This document shows, one piece after another, positions 7,034 through 15,882 of a stretch of DNA of 64,000 nt; positions within the stretch are counted from its first letter, which is position 1, and every line of letters starts with the position of its first letter. The translations under genes and the position numbers were made by a program. The stretch covers positions 186,001 to 250,000 of the forward strand of contig NZ_SMBO01000005.1 in NCBI RefSeq assembly GCF_004342985.1. The letters run 5' to 3'. Source of the DNA: Novosphingobium sp. PhB57. Lineage in GTDB: Bacteria; Pseudomonadota; Alphaproteobacteria; Sphingomonadales; Sphingomonadaceae. Below the pieces are notes generated by a model, which did not search any database, had not been told where the DNA came from, and was given only the letters and a program-made list of their open reading frames with translations.

Positions 7034-9796
7034 CTATCTCTGGCCGGAGACGCGCGCGCGGGAGGCTTCGGACGGATGGAAGCAATAGGCCGTGCGCGCC
7101 TGCGGCCAGCCCTGCACGAAGGGACCGACCCGGCTGCTGTCGAGCGCCCGGCCGAAGAGGAATCCTTGTGCGATGTCGCAGCCCAGTTCGCAGAGACGGT
7201 CCAACTGGGCCTCGTTCTCCACGCCTTCCGCCACCGTGCGAATGTCCATGCGCTGCGCGATATCGATGATGCCATGAACGATGGCGAAATCCGCGCTGTT
7301 GGTGCTGTCGAGACGCGAAACGAAGGAGCGGTCGATTTTGAGCACGTCCACCGGAAACTGCTGGAGATGCGTGAGCGAGGCATAGCCGGTGCCGAAATCG
7401 TCGAGCGCGATCGTCACGCCCTCCTGCGCCAGCGTCCGCAGCGCCCGCTCCACGGTATCGGCGATCCGGCCCAGGAAGACGCTTTCGGTCACTTCCAGTT
7501 CCAGCAGCGTGGGCGGAAGGCCGTGGGCGTGGAAGCGGGACAGGATGCGTTCGGCAAAGTCGTCGCGCCGGAAATCCACCGGCGATCCGTTGATGGCGAT
7601 GCGGCCGGTTTCGTAGCCTCGCTCCTGCCAGTCCGCCATGTCGCGCAGCACCCGGTCCAGCATGCGGTCGGTGAGCTGCGTGGACAGGGCGCTGTCCTCG
7701 AAAGCGGCCAGGATGGTCCCCGGAGGCTGCAAGCCGCGCTCACGGTGATGCCAGCGCAGCAGCGCCTCGAAGCCGACGATGGCGCCGGTGCCCAGGCAGA
7801 CCTTGGGCTGGTAGAAGGGTATGATGCGCTCATCGCCCAGCGCATCGCGCGCCTCGCGCAGCATGGAATTGCGCGTCTCCACGGCATGGCGCAGCTCGGG
7901 ATGGAAGCTCTCCACATCGCCTCCGCTCCGGGCCTTGGCGGTGTAGAGCGCCAGGTCCGCGCTCTTGAGGATCGCCTCGGCATTGGCGCCGTCGTTCGGC
8001 CATATAGCCGCGCCTGCGCTGACGCCCACTTCCACGACGCTCTCGTCCACCGTCATGGGCCGCGCGACCGCTTCCAGCAGGTCCTTGATCAGGACCGGCG
8101 TGCCATCGTCAAGGTCGGGCAGGATGATTGCGAACTCGTCCCCGCCGAGGCGAGCCGCGAAGGCGCCTTCGGTCAGGCCGTCCGACAGCCGTTGGGCCAC
8201 AGCCCGCAGGACGGCATCGCCCGCACCGTGGCCGAGGCTGTCATTGATCGCCTTGAAATTGTCGACGTCGAAAACGACCACGCCGACCCGCGTTTCATGT
8301 TCGCGCGCCCGGTCCAGCGTCTTTTCCAGCTGCACCGCGAAATAGGCACGATTGGGCAGATCGGTCAGGACGTCGTGGTAAGCTGCCCGCCGCAGTTCCC
8401 CTTCGGCGCGGCGGGACTGGGTCACGTCCTGCAAGGCCCCGATGGAACGGCGCGGCCGCCCGTCCTCGCCGCGCAGCACGTAACCGCGCGAGAGCAAGTG
8501 CACATAGGAACCGTCACCCGAGCGGAAGCGGAATTCGTGGCTCCAGCTATCGCATTCGCCGCCGTAGACTTGCGCCGTCATGGCATCCACGCTCGCCACG
8601 TCTTCGGGGTGAATATGGCGGCGCCACCAACCTACCGTGGTCCCTTCCGCCGCCTCGACATGGCCGTATATGCTGTCAGAACTGTCGGCCCAGTCGATAT
8701 GATCGGTGCCGTGGCACCAGTCCCAGATGAGGTCGTTGGTTGCGCGCGAGGCCAGCCGGTAGCGTTCCTCGCTGTCCCTCAGCGCGGTTTCCGCAGCGAC
8801 CTGGTCGTCGATATCCTCCAGGTTGCCGTACCACTTTACGACCCGGCCGGCGGCATCGTGACGAGGATAGGAACGCGCGCGAACCCAGCAATAGTGACCG
8901 TCGGCCCGCCGCAGGCGATAGCGCAGATCCGCCATGGGATGATCCTCGGATTCGAGCACCGCGCGCCACTGGTCGAGGACGCGCTCCAGGTCATCCGGGT
9001 GAACGGCGCGGATCCAGCCGGAGCCCATGCCGTCCTCGATCGACATCCCGGTCAGCACCGTCCAGCGCATGCCGATGTCGCAGATCGAGCCGTCGGGATC
9101 GCTGGTCCATGGTATCTGCGGATTGAGATCCACCGAATAGCGATAGTGCTCCTGGCTCTGTTCAAGCGCATGCAACAAGTCGCTCATCTCGGATCGCGAG
9201 CGCAGCACTTCGGAAAAGGCGGAGCGGTTCGTGGCCAGGGTGCGCAGGATCACCGCGGCAGCCAACAGGAAAGTCAGGCCGGTGCCGACCAGGTACCAGT
9301 CCCCGGAAAGCAGCAGGCGCAGCGTAACCGGCGCCGCCCCGAACAGCATGACCAGCCTGGCCGCCGAGGGCAGCGCCTGCAGGCAGTAACAACACCCGAT
9401 CGCGCCGACGAAGACGTAGAGCGCGATGGAACTGCCGCGCAATGGATCGGCCTGGGCAAAGAGCAACAGGCCCCAGGCGCCGAACAGCATGCTCAGCACC
9501 ACGGCGGCCAGCTTCGTTCCGCGAAGCCGGCGGCGGATGGTTTCAATCGAGGGATCGCTGCGTCGCCGCGTGACCCAGACCAAGGCGCGCAGGGATGTTA
9601 CGAGGATGAGCGCGGCCGGCACGCCGATGCTGAGCATGGGTGCAACGTCGCGACTGGCGACCGCCGCCAGAAAAGCGGCATTGATCGTCATGAGCAAGTA
9701 CATGAGCGGGATCTGCTGACGCAGGCTCAGGTATTGCTCCCGAAGCAGGGCTTCCGACTGCCCTTCCGGCTCCCTAAGACTCTCTAAGATTTTCAC
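7034..9796 (-). CDS. Membrane PAS-PAS-GGDEF-EAL protein (c-di-GMP turnover)
   Basis: A protein of 920 residues. The N-terminal third (about 30-195) has several hydrophobic membrane segments. Two PAS/PAC domains follow (about 230-350 and 355-480, with HPDDLERVL and HPEDVASVD). A GGDEF domain has an intact LGGDEFA near residue 548, and an EAL domain has intact FEALLRW near 675 and DDFGTGYASL. Both catalytic signatures are complete, so the protein could make or break cyclic-di-GMP. One EAL segment reads INGSPVDF where INVSP is usual. The start is GTG 9796 with a weak ribosome site. A second GGDEF-EAL protein lies upstream on the same strand but is separated by 485 bases. Confidence 0.95.
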   Translation of the reverse strand: MKILESLREPEGQSEALLREQYLSLRQQIPLMYLLMTINAAFLAAVASRDVAPMLSIGVPAALILVTSLRALVWVTRRRSDPSIETIRRRLRGTKLAAVVLSMLFGAWGLLLFAQADPLRGSSIALYVFVGAIGCCYCLQALPSAARLVMLFGAAPVTLRLLLSGDWYLVGTGLTFLLAAAVILRTLATNRSAFSEVLRSRSEMSDLLHALEQSQEHYRYSVDLNPQIPWTSDPDGSICDIGMRWTVLTGMSIEDGMGSGWIRAVHPDDLERVLDQWRAVLESEDHPMADLRYRLRRADGHYCWVRARSYPRHDAAGRVVKWYGNLEDIDDQVAAETALRDSEERYRLASRATNDLIWDWCHGTDHIDWADSSDSIYGHVEAAEGTTVGWWRRHIHPEDVASVDAMTAQVYGGECDSWSHEFRFRSGDGSYVHLLSRGYVLRGEDGRPRRSIGALQDVTQSRRAEGELRRAAYHDVLTDLPNRAYFAVQLEKTLDRAREHETRVGVVVFDVDNFKAINDSLGHGAGDAVLRAVAQRLSDGLTEGAFAARLGGDEFAIILPDLDDGTPVLIKDLLEAVARPMTVDESVVEVGVSAGAAIWPNDGANAEAILKSADLALYTAKARSGGDVESFHPELRHAVETRNSMLREARDALGDERIIPFYQPKVCLGTGAIVGFEALLRWHHRERGLQPPGTILAAFEDSALSTQLTDRMLDRVLRDMADWQERGYETGRIAINGSPVDFRRDDFAERILSRFHAHGLPPTLLELEVTESVFLGRIADTVERALRTLAQEGVTIALDDFGTGYASLTHLQQFPVDVLKIDRSFVSRLDSTNSADFAIVHGIIDIAQRMDIRTVAEGVENEAQLDRLCELGCDIAQGFLFGRALDSSRVGPFVQGWPQARTAYCFHPSEASRARVSGQR

Positions 9797-10281
9797 CCTC
9801 GAATATATAGCATGGCGTTCCGGGAATGCGTTCTCACAGATTAATTAATATTGTTCGCCTGTAGATGCGTCCATTTCCGCACAGATTTTGCGTACGCAAA
9901 GTGCCATCCCGGACTTTAGGGCGATATATTAAGGAATTACCACTTCGCAGGGCTCGTGAATGGCACAATATTTGCCCCGGAACGCAGCCATTGGCGGGTT
10001 CGGACGTCCACGCCACCGGCGGAGAGGAAGCCACGCCGCCGGTGCGGCTTACGGGCGTGATGCTGCGGCGCTCGGCGCCATAGGCAGGCCGTGCATGTTG
10101 GCTCCCCGGTCCAGCCGCCCAGGCGAGCCGGACCGGTCCGGAACTTCGGTCGCTGCGTTCGGCAGGCAAGAGGCGCGCGGAGCTTCCGTCTCGCGCGTCT
10201 ACGCGTCTTCGCAGACGCTCCCGGTCAGCGACAGCGACCGCCTTCTCGCGAGCCGCGCCGCCGGGAACGTCTCGCTTAGCC
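9797..10281. other. Non-coding spacer between two GGDEF-EAL genes
   Basis: 485 bases. The part next to the downstream gene (9830-9960) is AT-rich, with TTAATTAATATT and GATATATTAAGG, and probably carries its promoter. The rest (9960-10281) is GC-rich, and the open frames in it look like composition artefacts without ribosome sites. No gene recognised. Confidence 0.5.
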
Positions 10282-12351
10282 TCAGGCCAGTTCGGCCGTG
10301 CGCTCGCCGCTGCTTTCGAAGTAGCCGGACACATCGTCCGCCTCGATCGGGCGGCTGTAGAAGTAGCCCTGCAGATGTGTGCAGCCCGCGCTCTTGGTCG
10401 CGCCGATCAGATGGGCATCGCTGATCCCTTCCGCGACGACTTCGGCCCCGACATGGCGCGCCATGGTGACGGCAGCCTCCAGAACCGCGACCGATGCCGG
10501 GTCCTGCCCCAGGTCCATCACCAGGCTGCGGTCCAGCTTCATGCGGTCGAACTTGAAGCTCTTGACCATCGACAGCGACGAATACCCTGTGCCGAAATCG
10601 TCGAGCGCGATGCGGAAGCCCAGGTTGCGCAGCATGTTGAGCGTCAGCAAGGCACGGGTATTGCGCTCTATCGACAGCGATTCCGTCACTTCCAGGAACA
10701 GGCGGCGCGGGTCGACGCCATAACGCGCGCAGCAGTCGACCAGGAAGGCGCTGAACCCGTCGTGCTGCAATTGCAGGGGCGACAGGTTGATGCTCATGTC
10801 CATGTCGGGCCACCGCGCAAAGTCGTTCAGCGCGCGCTGGATGATCCATTCGCCCAGCCGCACCATCAAACCGCTGCGTTCCGCGGCGGGGATGAACGTG
10901 GACGGGGGCACGTCGCCCAGTTCCGGATGGCGCCAGCGAACCAGCGCCTCGACTTCGCGGGTATTGCCATGAACCGAGTGGATCGGCTGGTACACCATGC
11001 GAAGCTGCTGTTTCTCGAACGCGGACTCCAGGTCCTTCTCCAGGGCCCGATCGATCGCCCGCTCTTCGGCCATCGAGGGCGAAAACGCCGTCGCGCAGTT
11101 GCGGCCGTTTTTCTTGGAGGCGTAAAGCGCCATATCGGCATTGCGCAGCGTTTCGTCGATCTCGACTTCCGGCGCGCCCGCAATATCGACCACGCCCAGC
11201 GAAACGGTGATGGCCACCGCATATTCGCCCAGACTGAACGGCTCCCGCGCGGCATCGACCAGTCGGTTGGCGAGGTCCAGCCCGTCACGCTCGGGTTGCA
11301 GCGGCAGGCAGAGGGCGAATTCGTCCCCGCCCACGCGCGCGATGATGCCGTCCGGGCCGAGAATCGCCTTCATGCGCAGCCCGATCAGGCGCACCAGCTC
11401 GTCTCCGGCAGCGTGACCGTAATCGTCGTTGATATGCTTGAAGCGATCGATATCGATCAGCATGCAGGCGAAGCGGCGGTCTTCTCCGGCTGCGAGCAGC
11501 CGGCCGACGTCTTCCTGAAACGCGCGGCGGTTAGGCAGGCCGGTCGCCGCGTCGCTGAACGCCAGGTTCTTCACGGCCTTGGCATTCTTGCGGAAAGTTT
11601 CCAGCGGGCCGGACAGAGCCTTGAGTTCCTTCAGCTTGAACGCGCCGATCTCCAGATCGAGGTCGCCATCCGCGAGGCCTTGAAGATAGCCGTGCATGCG
11701 GCGGATCGCGGGCAAAATGTTGCGCAGGATGTCGAAGAGGACGAGCAAAACCACAAGAATGGTTACCAGCCCGGTGCCGAATACGAGCATCTGCCAGCGT
11801 TCGATCGAGGCGATCAACCGCTTCTGCGCCGCCTCCCGATTGGCATGAATGCGCAGCACGAGCGCATCGGCCAAGCGGCCCATGGCATTGTTGCGGCTTT
11901 CGATCCGGGCGATCAGATGCTTTCCGCCGGCTCCGCCAGCCTGGACCTCGAGGATCGCGGAGACGTGCCGATCGAGGTCGGCGAAGGGGTTCGATGCCTC
12001 CGGGAGGTCGGACAGCGCTGCACCGCTGCTGCGCAGCTTGGCGAGCTGGTCGCCGATGGCGATGGCGGAATCGGTAAGCTCGTCGCTGGTGCTGGTGGCA
12101 TTGCTGGCCACCAGCCCGCGATTGGTCGCCATGCGCAGCTTGCCGACCGCCTCGGCGAACTGGTCCGCGTTTTCGGCGAGTGCGGATACCGCGATAAGAC
12201 CGTCGCTTTCCTTGCGAAGCGCAAAGGCTTCCCGCTGCGTGACGACCTGCAAGAGCACGCTCAGCGCCGCGATCAGGCAAAGTGCGCCAACCAGCCTCGT
12301 TTCCAGCGATGCGAAGAAACGCGCGAATCCCGAATTCGTATTAGACATCAT
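10282..12351 (-). CDS. Membrane GGDEF-EAL protein
   Basis: A protein of 689 residues. A first membrane helix lies near 18-38 and a second near 190-212 (MLVFGTGLVTILVVLLVLF), enclosing a periplasmic sensor region of about 150 residues, rich in helices. It continues with a short HAMP-like linker, then GGDEF with intact VGGDEFA near residue 340, and EAL with intact VEALVRW near 467 and DDFGTGYSSL. Dual cyclic-di-GMP synthase and phosphodiesterase is the direct reading. Two tandem ATG codons (12351 and 12348) are possible starts. The ligand of the periplasmic domain is unknown. Confidence 0.94.
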   Translation of the reverse strand: MMSNTNSGFARFFASLETRLVGALCLIAALSVLLQVVTQREAFALRKESDGLIAVSALAENADQFAEAVGKLRMATNRGLVASNATSTSDELTDSAIAIGDQLAKLRSSGAALSDLPEASNPFADLDRHVSAILEVQAGGAGGKHLIARIESRNNAMGRLADALVLRIHANREAAQKRLIASIERWQMLVFGTGLVTILVVLLVLFDILRNILPAIRRMHGYLQGLADGDLDLEIGAFKLKELKALSGPLETFRKNAKAVKNLAFSDAATGLPNRRAFQEDVGRLLAAGEDRRFACMLIDIDRFKHINDDYGHAAGDELVRLIGLRMKAILGPDGIIARVGGDEFALCLPLQPERDGLDLANRLVDAAREPFSLGEYAVAITVSLGVVDIAGAPEVEIDETLRNADMALYASKKNGRNCATAFSPSMAEERAIDRALEKDLESAFEKQQLRMVYQPIHSVHGNTREVEALVRWRHPELGDVPPSTFIPAAERSGLMVRLGEWIIQRALNDFARWPDMDMSINLSPLQLQHDGFSAFLVDCCARYGVDPRRLFLEVTESLSIERNTRALLTLNMLRNLGFRIALDDFGTGYSSLSMVKSFKFDRMKLDRSLVMDLGQDPASVAVLEAAVTMARHVGAEVVAEGISDAHLIGATKSAGCTHLQGYFYSRPIEADDVSGYFESSGERTAELA

Positions 12352-12558
12352 GCACCCGAATTTTGCGCGGATCTGCCCCGATCCGCTGCCGTTCGTCTGG
12401 TGCGGCTACGCCCTAATGGCTAACAAAAACTAATCTTGTCAGAGATTTAATTTCTGTAAGCGTCATTATTCTGTAATAATTGCTCTGTCTCCCACCCGGA
12501 TATTTGCCTCTATCGGGACATTTGGCGATCAGTTCGGCATCTTGCCGTAAAGTTCGGG

Positions 12559-13257
12559 CTATTTGTGCGTGAAGGCAGCGGCGATCTTCAATTGCACTTC
12601 GTCCGATACCATCGGCACGCCGAATCCCAGGCCGAAATCGCTGCGCTTGATTTTGGTCGTGGCCTCGAACCCGACGTTATCGCCGCCGCCCATCTGCGGC
12701 GGCATCGAACCTGCGCCGTAGAAGCGCGCCGCCAGTGTGACCGGGCGAGTTATGCCGTTCAGCGTGAGGTTGCCCGTCACGTCCGCTTCATCCGCGCCCT
12801 TGCGCTTCACGGCAGTGGAGACGAACGTTGCGTCAGCAGGCGTGGGCCCGAAAAAGTCTGGCTTTCCACCGGCTTCCTTGGGCTTGGCCAGGAGATGCGC
12901 CGTAAGGCCGGCACTAGCCGTCGTCACTTTCGCGACAGGTATCGTCACCGAGACGCTGGCCTTTTCGGGCGCCTTGGGATCGATCTGCAATGTGCCGGTA
13001 ATGTCGCCGAACAGTCCGAAATAGGGCGAGAAACCGAGGTGACCAACCTGCCATTCGACCAGAGTGTGATCGGGATCGGCCTGGTAGGTACCGGCGCGAA
13101 CGAGGCTGGCGTCGCGCTTGCCGGGAGCTTCCATCGCGGGCGCTTGCGCCGACTGGGTCCTGGAGGCGCCGCTCTGAGCCAGAATCGGCGCCGTGGCCAG
13201 GGCGGCAGCAACTGCAGCAAGGCCGAAGGCGGCGGTAAGAGCCAGAGTGCGTCGCAT
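12559..13257 (-). CDS. YceI-family periplasmic lipocalin-like protein
   Basis: A protein of 232 residues with an N-terminal signal peptide (hydrophobic stretch about 5-27) and the YceI beta barrel from about 55: YQADPDHTLVEWQVGHLGF, then FGLFGDITGTL and GNLTLNGITRPVTL, and a C-terminal IKRSDFGLGFGVPMVSDEV. Family members bind isoprenoid-like lipids in the periplasm and are often stress-induced. It stands alone, with the convergent-side gene over 200 bases away. Ligand is not predictable. Confidence 0.92.
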   Translation of the reverse strand: MRRTLALTAAFGLAAVAAALATAPILAQSGASRTQSAQAPAMEAPGKRDASLVRAGTYQADPDHTLVEWQVGHLGFSPYFGLFGDITGTLQIDPKAPEKASVSVTIPVAKVTTASAGLTAHLLAKPKEAGGKPDFFGPTPADATFVSTAVKRKGADEADVTGNLTLNGITRPVTLAARFYGAGSMPPQMGGGDNVGFEATTKIKRSDFGLGFGVPMVSDEVQLKIAAAFTHK

Positions 13258-13497
13258 GCAGGTTCCCCGGTGAGTCTGTTGTTCGGTGAGATGCTGCCGC
13301 GCACGCCACGGCGTGTCAAAACCATTTATGGCTGTTTTGGTGGCAATTCATGGCGTGTGACAAGAACGCCGGACGCGAATAGCTGTCTCAAAACGTATCA
13401 TTCGGAAAAATTCGATGCGTATCAAATATCGAAAGACTTGCGCGAAGGCATTTGTAGTGCTCAAGACAGGTCGGGGGAAGCGTCAAACGAAACGGGT

Positions 13498-13992
13498 ATG
13501 CACGATACTATGGTCAATGAAGCTCTTCTTGAACTCGCCGCCGATATCATCACGGCGCATGTCAGCAACAATTCGGTGGAGGCAGACCGCCTGCCGTCGC
13601 TGATCCAGGCCGTATATGGCTCGCTCGCGAAGCTCGGTCAGGCGCCCGAGCCGGTCGAGGAACAGCGCAAGCCGGCCGTTTCGGTTCGCTCTTCGGTCAA
13701 GCCGGATACGGTGACGTGCCTGGAGTGCGGCGAAAAGCTGAAGATGCTCAAGCGCCATCTCATGACCGACCACGGGCTCTCGCCGGACGATTATCGTGCC
13801 CGCTGGAATCTGCCGGCCGATTATCCGCTGGTGGCGCCCGAATATGCCCAGCGCCGCAAGGAACTGGCACACAAAATCGGCCTAGGCCGCAAGCCGCAGG
13901 TGGAAGAGGCGGAAAAGGTTGCCGAAAAGGCGCCTGCCAAGCCGAAGAAGGCTCCGCGCAAGAAAGCCGTCGTCGCCGCCGAAGGCGAATGA
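13498..13992 (+). CDS. Ros/MucR-family zinc-finger transcriptional regulator
   Basis: A protein of 164 residues with the MucR layout. An N-terminal oligomerisation part (LLELAADIITAHVSNNSVEADRLPSLI) is followed by a Cys2His2 zinc finger, CLECGEKLKMLKRHLMTDH, then GLSPDDYRARWNLPADYP and a Lys/Ala-rich tail resembling a histone-like tail (PAKPKKAPRKKA). MucR proteins bind AT-rich T-A-step DNA and control exopolysaccharide, motility and cell-cycle genes. The upstream 13330-13480 stretch is AT-rich for this genome, compatible with autoregulation. Start could be ATG 13498 or 13510. It may govern the polysaccharide locus in this window; that is inference. Confidence 0.93.
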   Translation: MHDTMVNEALLELAADIITAHVSNNSVEADRLPSLIQAVYGSLAKLGQAPEPVEEQRKPAVSVRSSVKPDTVTCLECGEKLKMLKRHLMTDHGLSPDDYRARWNLPADYPLVAPEYAQRRKELAHKIGLGRKPQVEEAEKVAEKAPAKPKKAPRKKAVVAAEGE

Positions 13993-14080
13993 CCGGCCAG
14001 TAACGAAAGGCTGGCGGTCGGCCAGAAACGGGGGTATCCCCTTTCCCGTTTCGCGCCGAACCCTTCCATCCCGGACGACA

Positions 14081-14119
14081 AAAAAGCCGCTTCGAAAGGC
14101 TCGAAGCGGCTTTTTCGTT
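14081..14119. terminator. Bidirectional intrinsic terminator
   Basis: A perfect 15-base stem (14081-14095 with 14101-14115, core AGCCGCTTCGA / TCGAAGCGGCT) and a 5-base loop, with an A-tract on the left and a T-tract on the right. It ends both the mucR-like gene (plus) and the L,D-transpeptidase gene (minus). Confidence 0.9.
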
Positions 14120-14148
14120 TTAGCCGGGCAATCCCCGGACCTGCAGCC

Positions 14149-14859
14149 TCAAGACGAGGCCGCAGCAGCCTCCAGGAAGGGCTGGACCCGCAGGCGAGGG
14201 AAGACCTCTTCCAGCGGCTTGATGTCCGGTAGTACGTATACGTACCCACCCTTCTTCTGGAACAGGGGCTGGACCCCCTTGTTGTAGAATACCTTGGGAA
14301 CATTGATGCATCCGAACGTGATGCGATTGTCCTCGATAGTCTTGGACAACATCCGTTCGCGTCGCTTTTCCTTCGGGTTTCCTACGGGGATCGTGTGGAG
14401 CGCCACGGAAGTCGCATAGTCGACCCAGAGAACCTTGTGGTTTCCTGCCGCCAATCCGAACTTCGCCAGGAAGCGGCCGGCAGGCGTGGTGCGCTCTGCC
14501 GGGCCGATTTCGGAAAGGGACTTGGTGCCGATGCCGGGTGTGGCCTCGTCACCAAGGGCTACGCCGATCAGGACCGGCGCATCGCTGAGTGCCTTGCCCT
14601 TTGCGCTGAACAAATAGGCCCTGGCGGCCTTCTTGTCGACGATGACATAGGGCAACGATCGGTTGTCCCCCGACGAGGCGATCCAGTCGGCGACGCGCGT
14701 GGCCTCGTCCGATCTTCCAGCCTTCGCCTCTGCGGGCGCCTCCGGTTTGCCGGAGTCGTCCGCCGGCGACGGCGCCTCTGCCGGTGCGCTTTGCGCCGCA
14801 CCCGCGGGCACGGCAGCAAGAAGCGCCAATCCAGCAAGCGCCGGGAGAACATTGATCAT
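14149..14859 (-). CDS. L,D-transpeptidase-like (YkuD fold) exported protein
   Basis: A protein of 236 residues with a signal peptide (1-22) and an Ala/Pro/Glu-rich linker (about 23-50), followed by a YkuD-like catalytic domain. The catalytic His is read as His155 in ALHTIPVG and the nucleophile as Cys184 in ITFGCINVP. In classical enzymes the Cys motif is S-x-G-C-x-R; here it is T-F-G-C-I-N, a divergence in the catalytic neighbourhood. Such enzymes make 3-3 cross-links or attach lipoprotein to peptidoglycan in the periplasm. The gene lies 92 bases downstream of an Lpp-like lipoprotein on the same strand, which fits a wall-anchoring role. Confidence 0.85.
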   Translation of the reverse strand: MINVLPALAGLALLAAVPAGAAQSAPAEAPSPADDSGKPEAPAEAKAGRSDEATRVADWIASSGDNRSLPYVIVDKKAARAYLFSAKGKALSDAPVLIGVALGDEATPGIGTKSLSEIGPAERTTPAGRFLAKFGLAAGNHKVLWVDYATSVALHTIPVGNPKEKRRERMLSKTIEDNRITFGCINVPKVFYNKGVQPLFQKKGGYVYVLPDIKPLEEVFPRLRVQPFLEAAAASS

Positions 14860-14951
14860 TTTCGTATAGCACTCAGGGAAACGGTCGGCGCCAGAAGAGC
14901 GCCGACGCGGGAACGTCAGGATTCTATATCATTCGGGGCCGAAAGGCGACC

Positions 14952-15254
14952 TCAGTTGCGGGCGCGCTTGCGCTGAGCCTGCTGGAGCTGCTGCTCGACA
15001 CCGTCGACACGGGCGTTCAGCTGGTCCAGACGCTGGCCATTCTGCTGAGCCTGACCGGAAGCGGCCTGCGCTTCGGAGAGGGCCTGCTGTGCCGTGGTGT
15101 CGGTGGCCTGCAGCTTGGTTTCGAGACCGTCGACCCGTTGGTTAACAACCGCGACCTGTTCGCGCACGAAACCCTTGGTGGCGCAGCCACCCAGACCCAG
15201 AGCGCCTACCAGCATTACGACAGCGGGGGCAAGTTTCGTCATAGACGGCGACAT
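14952..15254 (-). CDS. Small Lpp-like coiled-coil outer-membrane lipoprotein
   Basis: A protein of 100 residues. A signal peptide ends in the lipobox LGLGGC, so the mature N-terminal Cys is lipidated. The rest is a heptad-rich Gln/Ala coiled coil (VNQRVDGLETKLQATD, LSEAQAASGQAQQNGQRL) ending in a basic KRARN tail. This resembles Braun lipoprotein (Lpp), which trimerises and is cross-linked to peptidoglycan through a C-terminal lysine, though here the last residues are Arg-Asn. ATG 15254 has GGAG eight bases upstream. The adjacent L,D-transpeptidase is the expected partner. Confidence 0.8.
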   Translation of the reverse strand: MSPSMTKLAPAVVMLVGALGLGGCATKGFVREQVAVVNQRVDGLETKLQATDTTAQQALSEAQAASGQAQQNGQRLDQLNARVDGVEQQLQQAQRKRARN

Positions 15255-15492
15255 GGATTTTCTCCAATTGGTTAGTTTCAACCCATTTTCCCAAGCGCAG
15301 GCGCGGCGGTTCGACAATATGATTCTGTTCGAATGTGCATGGCGTCAGTTGAATTGATGCCAATAGGTACTTGAACGCCCAAGAACGCACATCACCAATT
15401 GTTCCCGAAACATCGGAAATACTTGTATTCAGCAGATTTTTTGTAAACGCATGCTTGGGCTCCGAAGCGCTGCGGCGCTCGGCTCCAGACAT
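15142..15492 (-). CDS. Possible 116-residue protein overlapping the lipoprotein gene
   Basis: An ATG at 15492 is preceded by GGGAGGAAGTC, one of the strongest ribosome sites in this stretch. The frame runs 116 residues and overlaps the first 113 bases of the lipoprotein gene in another frame. The first 60 residues have an unremarkable composition (AFTKNLLNTSISDV, WAFKYLLASIQL), while the end is Arg/Gly-rich as expected from reading a real gene out of frame. No family recognised. It may be a leader or short protein, or a chance frame behind a purine-rich tract. Confidence 0.25.
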   Translation of the reverse strand: MSGAERRSASEPKHAFTKNLLNTSISDVSGTIGDVRSWAFKYLLASIQLTPCTFEQNHIVEPPRLRLGKWVETNQLEKIHVAVYDETCPRCRNAGRRSGSGWLRHQGFRARTGRGC

Positions 15493-15882
15493 GACTTCCT
15501 CCCTCGGGCCGCAATTCCGGGCCTCGTTGTTAGGCGCGGTATGAACGGGCGAGGATGGACACGATATGAACGAAAGTGGACACGTTAAGGTTGCGCTCCG
15601 GCCCCGCCTTGGGGTTTTTACTAGGGTCGTTTGCAGGACAGGCGGCGCGAAGTTGCAGTAAGCAGCGAGGCTATCGCGCGAGAACCCGGCGGCGAATTGC
15701 GATGCTTCTCGATGTGCGGCAGAATGACAGGCGGCATCCCAAGTATCGCCTGCGAACCAGAAGCCATGACTTCGGCAGTGGGCCTGGCCCCGATCTCTGC
15801 TGCAACGGGAAATGCAAGGCGGGGACAGCCCTGTAATATTCGCGAAGCCCTGCACCGATAGGATGACAGCGAAAGGCCCGTC
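15493..15882. other. Non-coding spacer before the protease-nuclease gene
   Basis: 390 bases between the start of the minus-strand frame at 15492 and the plus-strand protease-nuclease gene. No gene or clear promoter was recognised. AAAGG six bases before ATG 15883 is the ribosome site of the downstream gene. Confidence 0.5.

Noticed and set aside
6992..9787. A 931-codon open frame on the plus strand opposite the GGDEF-EAL gene
   Set aside because: It is antisense to a gene with complete PAS, GGDEF and EAL domains. Its composition is typical of the complementary strand of high-GC coding DNA, and it has no recognisable domain.
10062..10083. Sequence CTGCGGCGCTCGGC shared with 15468-15483
   Set aside because: A short GC-rich coincidence with no extended similarity on either side.
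10375..12423. A 682-codon open frame opposite the second GGDEF-EAL gene
   Set aside because: Same reason: a high-GC antisense frame with His/Gln/Arg-rich composition and no family match, while the minus strand holds intact GGDEF and EAL motifs.
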